A stretch of 64,000 nt of DNA. Origin: Alternaria dauci (taxonomy: Eukaryota > Ascomycota > Dothideomycetes > Pleosporales > Pleosporaceae). Both the position numbers and the translations under genes were made by a program. Shown here piece after piece: positions 1-9,889 of this stretch. The notes beneath the pieces were generated by a model. The model was not told the DNA's origin, made no database searches, and worked only from the letters and a program-made list of their open reading frames with translations. The stretch is from contig NC_091278.1 of NCBI RefSeq assembly GCF_042100115.1, positions 2,666,001 to 2,730,000 on the forward strand, in the 5' to 3' direction. How positions within the stretch are numbered: the first letter of the stretch is position 1; each line of letters opens with the position of its first letter.

Positions 1-1790
1 ACATACCTATCCCAACGGCCGCAGAGCCTACTATGCGGCGCTGTCCTATTGCTGGTAAGTTCCTGGCTCTTTTTTTCTACAAGTTATCAGCTATCTGTTA
101 CGCTGTCAGATGTATCGCTCTGTCATGGTCAGTCTAATGTTTTACATTTAGGGGACCCTCGCAAAATCTGCGCCTACTAACGACGACACTCGAAGCCTTC
201 AAAAATCGAATCACGGAAGACATGCTTCCTCGCACGATTCTCGAAGCTGTTTTTATCGCCCGTCGTCTCGGGCTTCTATTCCTTTGGGTCGATGCTCTTT
301 GCATCATCCAGGATTCCACAGATGATTGGAAAGCTGAATCCATGCTCATGGCGTCAATATACCACAATGCTTGGGTAACTATCGGTGCCGGCATAGCTAG
401 CAGCGTCCATGAAGGCGTCATTGTCTCCTCTCCACCCGCCTTGGAGCTAGAGTTGGCTCAACTACCCTCCTTTGATCCAAACGGTACTCGTACCGCTACA
501 GCATTCATAGGACTTGAGCCGGACAAGGAGTTCGTTCCCATCAAACTGCGAACTCGAGGTTGGTGCTTCCAAGAAGAGCTTCTATCGCCACGATTCCTGC
601 TTTTTGATGACGAGAACTGGGAACTCTGTTGTCAAAACCGTAAGGTTGAGAATCGTCATGACCAGTCACGTCTCGCGCACGCCTTCTTCGGCACGCACGA
701 CCCAGACGAGGAGCACTGGGAGGCCTTTCGTCAGGTTGAGCATAACATTCACCATAATTGGTGTGCCTTGATGGAGCGTTATAGCCTCCGCAGCTTGACA
801 GTCGCATCGGACAAGCTCGTCGCCATCTCAGGGCTAGCGAAGCGATTCCAAGCAGTTACGCATGATACCTACGTAGCTGGCGGGTGGGCAAAGAGCATCG
901 CGCACGATATCATGTGGGAGATGCAACGGGCCCCTGTCCGAGAAGATGATCCGAGAAAGGGAGAAGCAAAGTTTCTCGCCCCGAGTTGGAGCTGGGTCAG
1001 CGTCGACGCCGGAGTCATCTGGCCGTACAATAACGAAATGGAGGACAGTGATATAGTCGTTACGAACATCAGTATCAGCCTGACGTATGAGAATCTAAGC
1101 ACGAGCGAGTATGACCCTTTTGGTCCGCTGTTGGGTGGGCACGTGAACATGCAGGGAAGGATGAAAGAGGGCAGGATATCATGCGTCCGATCCGTGGGGC
1201 GCTCAGGTTTCGAAAGCTTTGATTTCAGCTTTGAGGCTTCCACGCCGGAAGAAGGGGGTAAGTCTCCCGTCTCATCTCCCAATCCACTGTGATGAGTATA
1301 CTGGGCTTCCTTGGAGGCCTACATCGTAGAACCAAGGCTAAAATCCATCCTAGAGCCACCTCAGTCCCTGCGTGAATCGAAGCCTAGAATCAAGCTAGAT
1401 TACCTATCCGCAGCCGCCTTACCGAAGACGGAACAGCTCAATGGTACCGATTGGGTAACAGGGACCGTATACGCACTGGAAGTGCTCAAGACAGCTGGGC
1501 TGATTATAGAGTCCGTAGAGGGTCATGCGGGAATCTATCGTCGGATTGGACGGTACTCTTTGCCTCAGACGTTGGCATCCATGTTTGCCTCTACGTCCGC
1601 ATTTCGGCTTTTAGGACCTAAGAGCAGCGGCCCGAAGCCCCCGACGTATAAGGTTCTCCAAACAAACCTCGATGGGTCTGTTGTGATTGACGCAAGTAAT
1701 CCAGTTTACGAAGAGAGCGAGGAAGATCTGCAGAGAATGTACGCAGATTGGTGGTTCGGTAGAGCCGTAACAAATATCGTACTTGTATAG
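1..1790 (+). CDS. HET-domain (heterokaryon incompatibility) protein, 5' end outside window
   Basis: The 3' part of a fungal HET-domain gene; the family acts in non-self recognition and cell-death signalling after hyphal fusion. Proposed exons are 1-54, 152-1257 and 1330-1790. Intron 1 (55-151) starts GTAAGT, ends TTTAG and joins ALSYC to WG in frame. Intron 2 starts GTAAGT at 1258; the AG at 1328-1329 keeps the frame (72 nt), whereas the AG at 1315-1316 does not. HET landmarks appear in order: YAALSYCWG, LPRTILEAV, RRLGLLFLWVDALCIIQD, NAWVTIGA, RGWCFQEELLSPR and APSWSWVS. The last exon carries the GIYRRIGRY element common near HET protein C-termini. No partner domain such as ankyrin or NACHT is seen in this part. 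The gene is not RIPed and converges with the next gene about 160 bp downstream. Family call is secure; the acceptor of intron 2 is inferred. Confidence 0.9.
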
Positions 1791-1946
1791 AAGTCAGTAC
1801 AATATAGGGAGAGCTTCTTCGGCAGACTCGAAATATAGCTGGAATTGCAAGTAGTTGGCATGAAGGATTGAAATGCCTGCGCATCGGCTGATAGTTGCAG
1901 GTCAGGTCAGGTAAGTAGCACTTCAGAATCACTATACAGACCTCGC

Positions 1947-2844
1947 TCATAGCCTCCGCCTCTTCCTCATCTGACGCGGCGGCATATGAACTGTCCACCA
2001 TATGTCATCCAGCCCGTCGTCATCATGGCCCGGCTCCTCAGCCTGTCCACGACCAACATCAACCGCCTCACCTCCGTCTCCTTGCCTCTCTTCTTCCGTC
2101 GTCGTGTCATGCTCCTCAGCCACCGTCGCGCCCCGAACGAACCTCGTCATTCTGCCCAGCGTCGTCATCTGCTCCGCAACCACCCACCAGAGCTCATCCA
2201 CCAGTACCTCGGCGGCCGCTTTAAAAACGGGCTTGAACCAGCTCCTTTCCCCACCGCCAACCTTGGTTTCTTCTCCTTCGTCGTCGTCGTCGTCTTCCTC
2301 GACGATCCCCTGCTCCGTCTCCGCGGCCGCGACCAGCAGGAACGGGACGTCGCCGCGTCGCCAACGCGGCTTCCCCTCGTGCGCCTCATTCACTTCCGCC
2401 AGCGACGTCCGCAGCACCGAGGCCACGGCGGCGGGTGATGCGCAAAGGAAGACGGGCAGATCGAGACCCGACGGGAGGGCGCCAGACGCGCGCATGGTGC
2501 GATAACTGGCGCGCGCCTTCTCAACCCAGTCTCCTCCCATCCCTGCCTCCCCTTTTCCTTGCTCGCCCTTGGCGTCTTCGTCGTCGTCGTCCACCTCGAC
2601 CCAGCGGATCTCGAACGAGCGTCGCGCCTCGGCGATCTCGTCGGCCGGCTGCCCTTCCTCCTCCAACGCCTTCTGGATCGGCATCACCGCTATCTCCCAT
2701 GCGCGTGTGTAGAATTGGGCCACGTCCGACTCCGGCATGGCGGCGACGGCATTGCGAGTATAGAACGCGACGAAGCCCCAGGCCCCGCCGCCCGCCCGTT
2801 TATGCCAGGTCTTGAGCCAGTCGGGGGGGGATGGCGGAGGCCGT

Positions 2845-2885
<41 letters not shown>

Positions 2886-3167
2886 TTGCGCAGACGACGA
2901 TGACAACGTGGGGGCGGCAGAAGAAACCTCTTTCTCGAGCTTCATGCGGCGCAGCTGCTCCTGCCACACGACGCGAGCCATCTCCATAACGCCGTCCTCG
3001 CCGAGCGCGTCGCGGAAGCCGGCCTGCATCTTGGCGCGCTCCTCGTCCGACAGCGCGGCGTTGTCAGCGGGCGTGGCGTGAGCATACCGCTTGAAGTTCC
3101 AGCCGGGCGGCCAGTAGGTGCTGGCGGCGTTGGTATAGGAGGTGAACGAGCTGGACGGTTTCGACAT
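1947..3167 (-). CDS. Hypothetical fungal protein with polyglutamine tract
   Basis: An intronless 406-residue reading frame on the minus strand. The frame is open to 3251, but the first 28 residues are low-complexity and Pro/Cys-rich, so the Met at 3165-3167 (MSKPSSSFTSY) is the likelier start. From the N-terminus: a conserved-looking segment with YWPPGWNFKRY; a charged helix; a run of 13 or more Gln near residues 95-110, encoded by a CAG/CAA microsatellite at about 2842-2885; then WLKTWHKR and WGFVAFY; two acidic Asp/Glu runs near residues 195 and 290; and a basic C-terminus (RKRRRL). The WGF(V)xxY segment resembles an uncharacterised family often found near HET genes, but this is weak recall and no function is claimed. 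There is no signal peptide or TM segment. Opposite-strand ORFs at 2002-2903 are GC-rich shadows. Confidence 0.7.
2842..2885. repeat. CTG/CAG microsatellite encoding polyGln
   Basis: Near-pure GCTGCTGCT triplets with a few GTT interruptions, read as Gln codons on the minus strand inside the hypothetical gene. The length is likely polymorphic between strains. Confidence 0.85.
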
Positions 3168-3387
3168 GGCTCTGGGCCGGAGGCGGGGTGGACAAGGTGA
3201 GTGGTGAGGTGGTAGGGTACAACAAGGCGAGATTGATTGAGTGCTCCTCAAGATCCAACTGGAAAAGATGCACTACTCAATTGCGAGTTCATACCAAGGA
3301 ACCATTTGAAAGGGATAGTCTGGTTCAGCGCTACGGCTTCGCAATAGTCTCTTCAAACACATTCAGCCTCGCACGTTAGCAGTAGAG

Positions 3388-3700
3388 CTAAGCCAGCACC
3401 TCTCCTAGATGGGAACTGTCTTTGCTGGAGCAAAAGGGCGGAAACCAGGCGCCACTTGCCGGCTGTACAAAATAGTCGCTAAAGTCGCTCAAAGAGGGGT
3501 TGCTTGAGGCATCGGGCGAGTTGGAGTCAGGGAAGGGAACGTTCGTGGGCTCATCTTCAGAACTGCTATCAGAGTCGCTAGAGTCGCTGCAATCGCTGGA
3601 GGATATTGCGGAGGACGTTCGAGTGGTCTTGGGCTGTCGGAGGAGCTTCGACCGAAGTAGATATACTAGAAAGAGGGGGTTCGCGAGAGTCTGGCAGCGA
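3388..3700 (-). pseudogene. Ser/Asp-rich minus-strand reading frame, possible last exon or gene remnant
   Basis: The minus strand is open for about 100 codons up to a TAG at 3388-3390. Its last 70 residues look coding-like: a Ser/Asp/Glu cluster (SSDCSDSSDSDSSSEDEP), then alternating Pro/Ser, then SDFSDYFVQPASGAWFPPF. No good Met heads the frame. An intron acceptor-like TTTCTAG lies just upstream near 3670-3680, so it could be the final exon of a gene whose 5' exons have decayed. The plus-strand frame across the same bases (3500-3778) encodes SLESLQSLED-type low complexity and is the poorer choice. Product unknown. Confidence 0.3.
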
Positions 3701-4699
3701 GAGTACAGGTACGGTCATTTGAATCAAACACTGTCAAAAACGATCTCACTACCGTGGACCTGTATTATTTGTGCCTGACAGTTGACTGTCTTGGACCGGT
3801 GGAAGAGCAAAAAACATACAACAGCGGGGATTCGCTAGTAGTCACCCACCTAACTACTAATCCGCCGGTACACTGCTTGTATATAGCTGAGCGCACGGGA
3901 AGCCTAATTGTCTCCTGTCCGGTAGTCACAAGTGTCCTCAAATTTTTTTTGTTTACAGTAAGTGGGTAGCTGGCTGCGTCATCCCTGGACGCCTTAATCA
4001 GTCAGGCCAATGTGCAGCAGGCATTTCGCGCTAACAAGCACGCCATGCATGTGTACCTTTTGTCAGCGCGTGATGCCTGCTGTGTATTGGCGCACCCCCT
4101 TAGGCGCCCAGCGATAATGTAGCTAATGAACGCGAAATGCCATGTTAGCACATTGCTGATTCCCCGTCATGTATCGGGAGATACCAATATTCGTATCAGA
4201 CGTTCTGCGTACGTCAACTACACGCACAGACAATACATAGCCAGTTGTAAGACTGCGTTTACCGCCGGCAGTAATGCCACACCTTCGCGGGCGGCGTTAC
4301 TGCATCTGTCTCGCAACTACAAGTGTTCCCTGCACTAGCATCGTTACATAAGTAGCTAGCTATCGCGCATAGTATTTCACTTGAGTGATCAGAGTATGTA
4401 GAGTGTGCTTTCTTTAGCCAAAGTCTAAGACTGGTCTTTTGTCTTTCACTACCTATAGTGCCAGGTCCCATGCAAGATAGAATAGATAAGTACAATCTCA
4501 GCCTTCACTTCGCTATGCAGCGAATCATGCCGCCTTTGATCTGCTTACCTCAGCGAGGCTGAGTGCGAGGTCTGACGTCGGTGGGCGTTACCATTCTGAA
4601 CGGTAACCGATACAAGCTTAGCTTTCCGCTCAACCAAACAGTATAAATCCTACGCTCTTCTTCCTACTTTTTGCTGTTACAGAGGCGTAAAACCAGAAA
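3701..4699. other. Intergenic, no gene recognised
   Basis: Normal base composition with CA and TG present, so it is not RIPed. Only short unconvincing ORFs. It should contain the promoter of the interrupted membrane-protein gene starting at 4700; an AGTATAAATCC TATA-like motif lies at about 4640-4650. Confidence 0.4.
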
Positions 4700-4846
4700 A
4701 TGACGAAGGGGCACCAGTCGTTCTTCACGTACCCTCTGACGCGACCGTTACCGTTCAAATGGTACACGCCGACAGTTGTTCTTGGTGGTTTAATCTTCAC
4801 CGTGATTTTCACTTTTCTCAATCTTGCCTCTAGCGGTTACAACCTA

Positions 4847-4885
4847 CAGTGTCTGTGCGCGTAATGCCTAGGTTCGCGTAATGCC
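4847..4885 (+). repeat. P1 left terminal inverted repeat
   Basis: 39 bp, a perfect reverse complement of 6904-6942. It contains a duplicated decamer (GCGTAATGCC), a plausible bipartite transposase-binding site. CpG-rich and barely mutated compared with the interior. Confidence 0.95.
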
Positions 4886-6903
4886 CGCCCCTAACACTAT
4901 AACACTATAACTTTAGCGCGATATAACTCTACTAATATAGATCTAATTTAAGAAGTAATTAAAGAAATTAAATTATATAAGCTAGGAGATAATTTCTTAT
5001 ATATAAAAGTTGCTGCTAAGTTTAATATTAACTAGCGTACACTCGCTTAAAGATATTAGGGTAAAATAAGACCCTATAGCGTTAGCTATTAATCCCTCTA
5101 CCTATAATACGAAGCTAAGCTTATATAATACATTAAGACGCTTACTAAGTAACGTTTACTACCTATAAGGATAATAATATATTAATTTACTTTATCTTTA
5201 GCTAGAAAAGAAGTTTTAGATAGCTAGGTTATACGCTTTATAAATAGGTATTTAGATAACCTTATTACTTAGTATAGTTAGGGGATAGACTAGTTATACT
5301 ATAAAGCTAATTTAGGGGAGAAGTATAGCTTATATTTTAAGCTCTTATATAATAAGATAGAAGAGTATAACCTTATACTAACCTATATATTTAATATAGA
5401 CGAGAAGGGATTTTAACTTAGAATACTTAATAGAATAAAGTAGGTATTTAATAAGGTACTCTATAACTAAAAAAAAGTAACTTAGGCTCTTTAAGATAGC
5501 TTAACTAAGTAGATAACTATCTTAGCTTATATTTATTTAGATAGCTTAGTTCTAAGTCCTTTACTTATCTTTAAAGGAGCTAATAGAGCTATTTAATCTA
5601 GCTAGATAGATACTATTAAAGTAGGTAACTACTTAGTCTTTATTACCTTATCTCCCTCTAGTTAGAGTAATAATAATATTAGGTTAACTTAGCTTAAAGA
5701 AGTCTTTAAAAGAGAGACTAGAAGGTATACTTTAACTAGCTATTACTTACTACTCCTTAATAGCTATAGATCTTATATAATAATAGATTTTATTAATTAT
5801 TACTATAATAATAAGATCCTATTAGCTATATTTCTATCTTATACTACCTATACACTTTAACTACTTAATATTAAGATATTTAAGCCTCTCTTAACTACTT
5901 ATTTATCTAAACTAATAAACTTTCTTTAATTAAGCTATAGTTTACTTAATATTAGTAAAGGAGACTTCTTCTTACTCTTTTAGAGAGCTTAGAGTAGTAC
6001 CTTTAAACCTCTACCTATTAAAAGATTATTTAAAGTAACTAGTATATACTTACCTAACTTAGATACTATACTTAAGAAGTTTACTAAAGAAGTATTAGAT
6101 TTAGATAAAAGCTTAACTTCTATACTTAGTAGAGAAGACTAGCTTAAGATTAAGTCTATTATATACTATATAGTAAAAGATTAAAGTAATAAGGATATTA
6201 AGAAGCTTTAATAAAGTTTATACTATATTATAGCTTAAAATAGTATCCTCTAAAGAGAGATTAGGGGCCTTAGGGAGTCTTTAGCTATTAAAAAAAGGTA
6301 TAATAATAAGTCCTATACCTTATAGCTTAAGAGTACTTAGGGGTATTATAGAGGAGCTATTTTTTAGTTACCTAAGCGTGTTTAATAAGCTTAGGATAAT
6401 AAAGTATTATAATAATAATAAGCTATATAATAATAACTTTAAAAAGTAGAGAGGAGATAGCTAAAGGAGTAAACCTACTATTATAAGCTTTAATTACTTA
6501 AGGTAAGGCGTATTAAATAAGAGAGATATTAGGAGGTATAAAAGAAAGAGTTAGCTAAAAAGATAACTAAAAAGTAATATTAGAAAGCGCTTTATAACTC
6601 TTAAAAAGCTATATAACTATCCTAAAAGAGTAAGTATAAAGCCTTATAAGCTCCTAAGATAGCTATAAAGTGTTAGAAGTATATTAGTAATACTATAGCT
6701 TTTATATAAGCCTTAGTAGTTATACTAGTAGCTCTACCCTAAAGAACTAAAATATAGTTAATCTACACCCCTAAAAAATATTCTAAGTAAGCTAAAACTT
6801 CTATAAGGCTATATATAGTATAAATCTAGCTTTATATAACTTTATTATAATTTTTAGTAGTATTATAGCTTCTTTTCTTATAAGGTTATAGTGTTATTAC
6901 CTA

Positions 6904-6942
6904 GGCATTACGCGAACCTAGGCATTACGCGCACAGACACTG
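6904..6942 (-). repeat. P1 right terminal inverted repeat
   Basis: Perfect inverted partner of 4847-4885, ending CAGACACTG and followed by the duplicated TA at 6943-6944. Confidence 0.95.
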
Positions 6943-8314
6943 TAGTTTTGCAATCAACACTTGACTCAAACACAACAATCTCGCAGAATCAGTGGCTACG
7001 ACAATGGCCATCCTATTTCACCTCCAAAATAAAACCATTATGCCAGTCTGTCGATCTGCCCGTTAATGGAAAGTTTTTACAAATCAGACCGCGCTATCGT
7101 ATGGACTGATGGCAGTCTGGCAACAACACGATGGGCATAGAACCCTCCTACCTTCGTTGACCTATCACAACAACATCCTACAAGATTGTTCTATCAACTC
7201 TATCGGAGTAAAATTTCAAGCTCTGGACCAGGGTGGAAACCAAATATCGTATTCTGAATGGAACGCTATCGTTCGCACATATGCGACGTGTCAAATTCTC
7301 AATGCGCTCGGCACCGTTTTCTTCAATATTACGCAAACATACACTTACGTCCCATCAAAAATATCATTCTCATGGGTCAAAAATGGATTTCTCGGAACGG
7401 AATTCCTCTCCCGTCACAAACAAGCACAAGGCAGCCTTTGGTGGGGCGAGTCGTTGATGGCAAACTATTGGGCCTATTCGACGCGGTTGATGCAAGACAT
7501 CCGCGCTAACATGACAGCTGTTGGTCGACTGGGAATCCGAAAGGGCTTTATATATTTCACACCCATGGGACTTCCAACGGACCTGGCCAATCTGGACTTT
7601 TTAATCCCCGACTACCGGTTCATCGTGGATCTAGGCGGCGGCAACTTCGATGTCATCGCACCAGACAGTGCCCTAAAGAATGCGACAATCGGCCGGCTGG
7701 GACAGAAAAAAATATATCCCAATATATGGATACCCGTGGATACCTTGGCCAAGTCTGCATACTCTACGGTCCTCGCGGACCTCGGACAGGTTAACAAACC
7801 AAACATCCTGACCAACACGACAGCACTTGAATACTTCACAGCCAACTTCACCGCCATGAAGAAGCACATGGCAAACGCCGAGCCTGGACCGGAGCGAGAT
7901 CCCTTTGATGCCCAGCAGCGCGCTATTACAGGGCCACTGCGTGTTCTTCCCTCTGTTATTTCGGCAAGATACCTGTGTCAGGTGCCGCAACTAAAGTCCA
8001 CCGGGAATCTGATCGTGGCTATTCTCGTTGCCAATCTGGTTTTTCTGCGGACAGTATGGCAAATATTCAAATTATGCATTGAGGCATATTTAGTGCGTAA
8101 GCATCCAGACGCAATGAAATGCAAAGGCTGCGCAGGCGATTTATCGGATGATGAATTGCTAGGGCTTCGGACATTCTCGATGGGATCTGGGGAGGTAGAA
8201 GGGTCGCGGAACTCCGAAGTCCGTCTCCACTCGGTTGATATCCCATCCAGTCTTCTATCAAGACCTGAGGACGGAGAATTTGGAGAAAACTCCAGAATGA
8301 TTCACGATAGGTAG

Positions 8315-8901
8315 ACGTCTGGCAGGGAGTGATAAGTTCAAAGACAATGAAAACATCAGGGGCCGGATTTAAGGAGAGCCTTGGGCGTTAAGGCTGATGG
8401 TGCGCTGGCCTGAACAACTTCGTATGGCCACTCTAGATTAGTTCCATAACTGAATAACTGCCTATTCTGCCTTAAAAAAATGTTCCACATCCTCCGCTAC
8501 TATATCCGTGCTACAGGGGCACTCTATAGCTCTAGTGCTTCACTTGCAAGGCGTTGCCACGGTTGTGCGTCGTCTACAAAGTTAGCAGTAACGTAGCCTA
8601 TCGAGTGTTTGCTAACAGGATTCGCCATGAACACTGCCGAGTTCCAACTAGATTCGAAGTTCATCAATTGTTTGTAAGTGGACCAGCACGCCGTGTACTC
8701 ACAAGAGGTGCAGTAGACCTGAACTCAGCATGAGAACCGCCTATAGGATCTGCCGCTTCCGTCTAACAGCGCGGAAGTTGCGAAAACTTTAGACACTAAT
8801 GTCGAGCTCTTGCAATTGAAAGTGTGCTTTGTTGATTTCTTCTTGGGTAGGAGCGAGCAGAAGTTGCGCATAGTAGTTGCTTGCCCTACAGTAGCGTGTT
8901 A
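8315..8901. other. Un-RIPed intergenic sequence
   Basis: Balanced composition with CA and TG present, downstream of the interrupted membrane-protein gene. No ORF, RNA gene or repeat recognised. Confidence 0.5.
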
Positions 8902-8952
8902 CAGTGCCCGTGCGCGGGTCGAGCTAGTTAGTGGGTCGAGCCACCCCACTAA
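8902..8952. repeat. GC-rich hairpin at the left border of the RIP block
   Basis: After a TA (8900-8901) the sequence runs CAGTGCCCGTGCGCGGG, then the direct repeat GGGTCGAG twice, then a palindrome with arms TTAGTGGG and CCCACTAA (8928-8952). Saturated RIP starts about 20 bp later. It could be the terminal repeat of a DNA transposon (TA plus CAGTG start) or a Helitron-type subterminal hairpin. No matching far end was found by eye. Confidence 0.4.
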
Positions 8953-9889
8953 TATCAGACAATTACAAATATAAGGTTATATAGCTACACTAAATAGCTA
9001 TTATTATAAGATTTTTTAGAGTATTAATATATTAAAGCCTCTAAAGCTTTTATACTAGTTATTTCTTACTAGTATCTTAATTTAGTAGCTACGCGCGCTA
9101 TTTTTAAGTAGGTAAGATACTACTAGTAAACTAGTATTAACTTAACTTAATATAGTTATAATATAATAATACTTTATTAGATTCTTTACTACTTTATATA
9201 AAGCTATTTACTTATATTTTTCTACTATATTATGACTTTTTTTAGTAGTTATAGCTTATAATTATAATTTTTTAAGTAGTTATTATATAGCTAGTTCTTT
9301 AGTATACTATTAAACTTTATAAGTATACTTAATTCTAGCTTATTATAAAGCTACCTTTATAGTTTCTTAAACTTACTTTTTATAAACTATTACTACTACT
9401 CTTACCTCTTTATTATAAGTTTTTTAAAGTTATAGTTATATAAGTTTATTTAGTTTAGTAACTTTATATATATACTTATTAGTAAGCTTTTATAAACTAT
9501 AGAATATAGTATTACTATACTAGTTATTATTATCTTATATAGCTAGTATTATTATAAAGTAAGCTTATAAGTAAAGTTATATATATATAGTTTAAAAATT
9601 AAAACTATAAATAGGGGTCCTTTATTTTATCTAGTATATATTTCCCCTTTTAGTATTCTAATATTCTACTAAAAATTAATCTTTTTTTAGCCTATATACT
9701 AAGCTAATACTAACTAATACCTATTTACCCCTTTTCTAGCCTAGTTACTATATTACCTTCTTACTCTAAACTATAACTATTTATATACCTATTTTACTTA
9801 TTATACCTCTTATAATACTACTACCTAAGTACTATAAGTATAGTAAAGTACTAAGTACTATAATAGATATATTTTAGTTTAGGAAATAG

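Larger units (their letters stand above)
4847..6942 (+). mobile_element. P1: RIP-degraded pogo/Fot1-like DNA transposon
   Basis: A 2,096-bp element flanked by a TA target duplication (4845-4846 and 6943-6944) with perfect 39-bp terminal inverted repeats starting CAGTGTCTGTGCGCG. The interior is AT-rich with almost no CA or TG. Read through RIP stops on the plus strand, it resembles a Fot1/pogo transposase: an N-terminal helix-turn-helix stretch like VAAKFNI at about 5,005-5,025, then FNIDEKGF at about 5,390-5,415, matching the first Asp region of the DDE domain. TA target choice and CAGT ends fit the Tc1/mariner-pogo superfamily. No intact transposase remains. A P2 end at 27,940 shares the terminal sequence. 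Confidence 0.9.
4700..8314 (+). pseudogene. Two-TM fungal membrane protein gene, split by a transposon and frameshifted
   Basis: The ATG at 4700 opens 49 codons (MTKGHQSFFTYPLTRPLPFKW, then a hydrophobic segment VVLGGLIFTVIFTFLNLAS) up to the TA at 4845-4846, where a transposon begins. The frame resumes at 6945; removing 2,098 bp (element plus one TA) restores it exactly. A second lesion follows: the frame must shift at the T5 run 7074-7078 to pass from the first part to the long frame ending at the TAG at 8312-8314. The downstream part has N-glycosylation-type NxT/S sites, SLWWGESLMANYW, YPNIWIPVDTLAKS and a second TM segment (GNLIVAILVANLVFLRTVW) before an acidic tail. The whole would be about 505 residues: N-terminal TM, lumenal or extracellular domain, C-terminal TM. 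It resembles an abundant uncharacterised fungal family; no function is assigned. Expressed product is unlikely unless the element is excised. Confidence 0.8.

Noticed and set aside
2002..2903. Several overlapping plus-strand ORFs
   Set aside because: Ser/Pro/Arg- and Cys-rich shadows of the minus-strand polyQ gene; the Cys run is just the CTG repeat in another frame.
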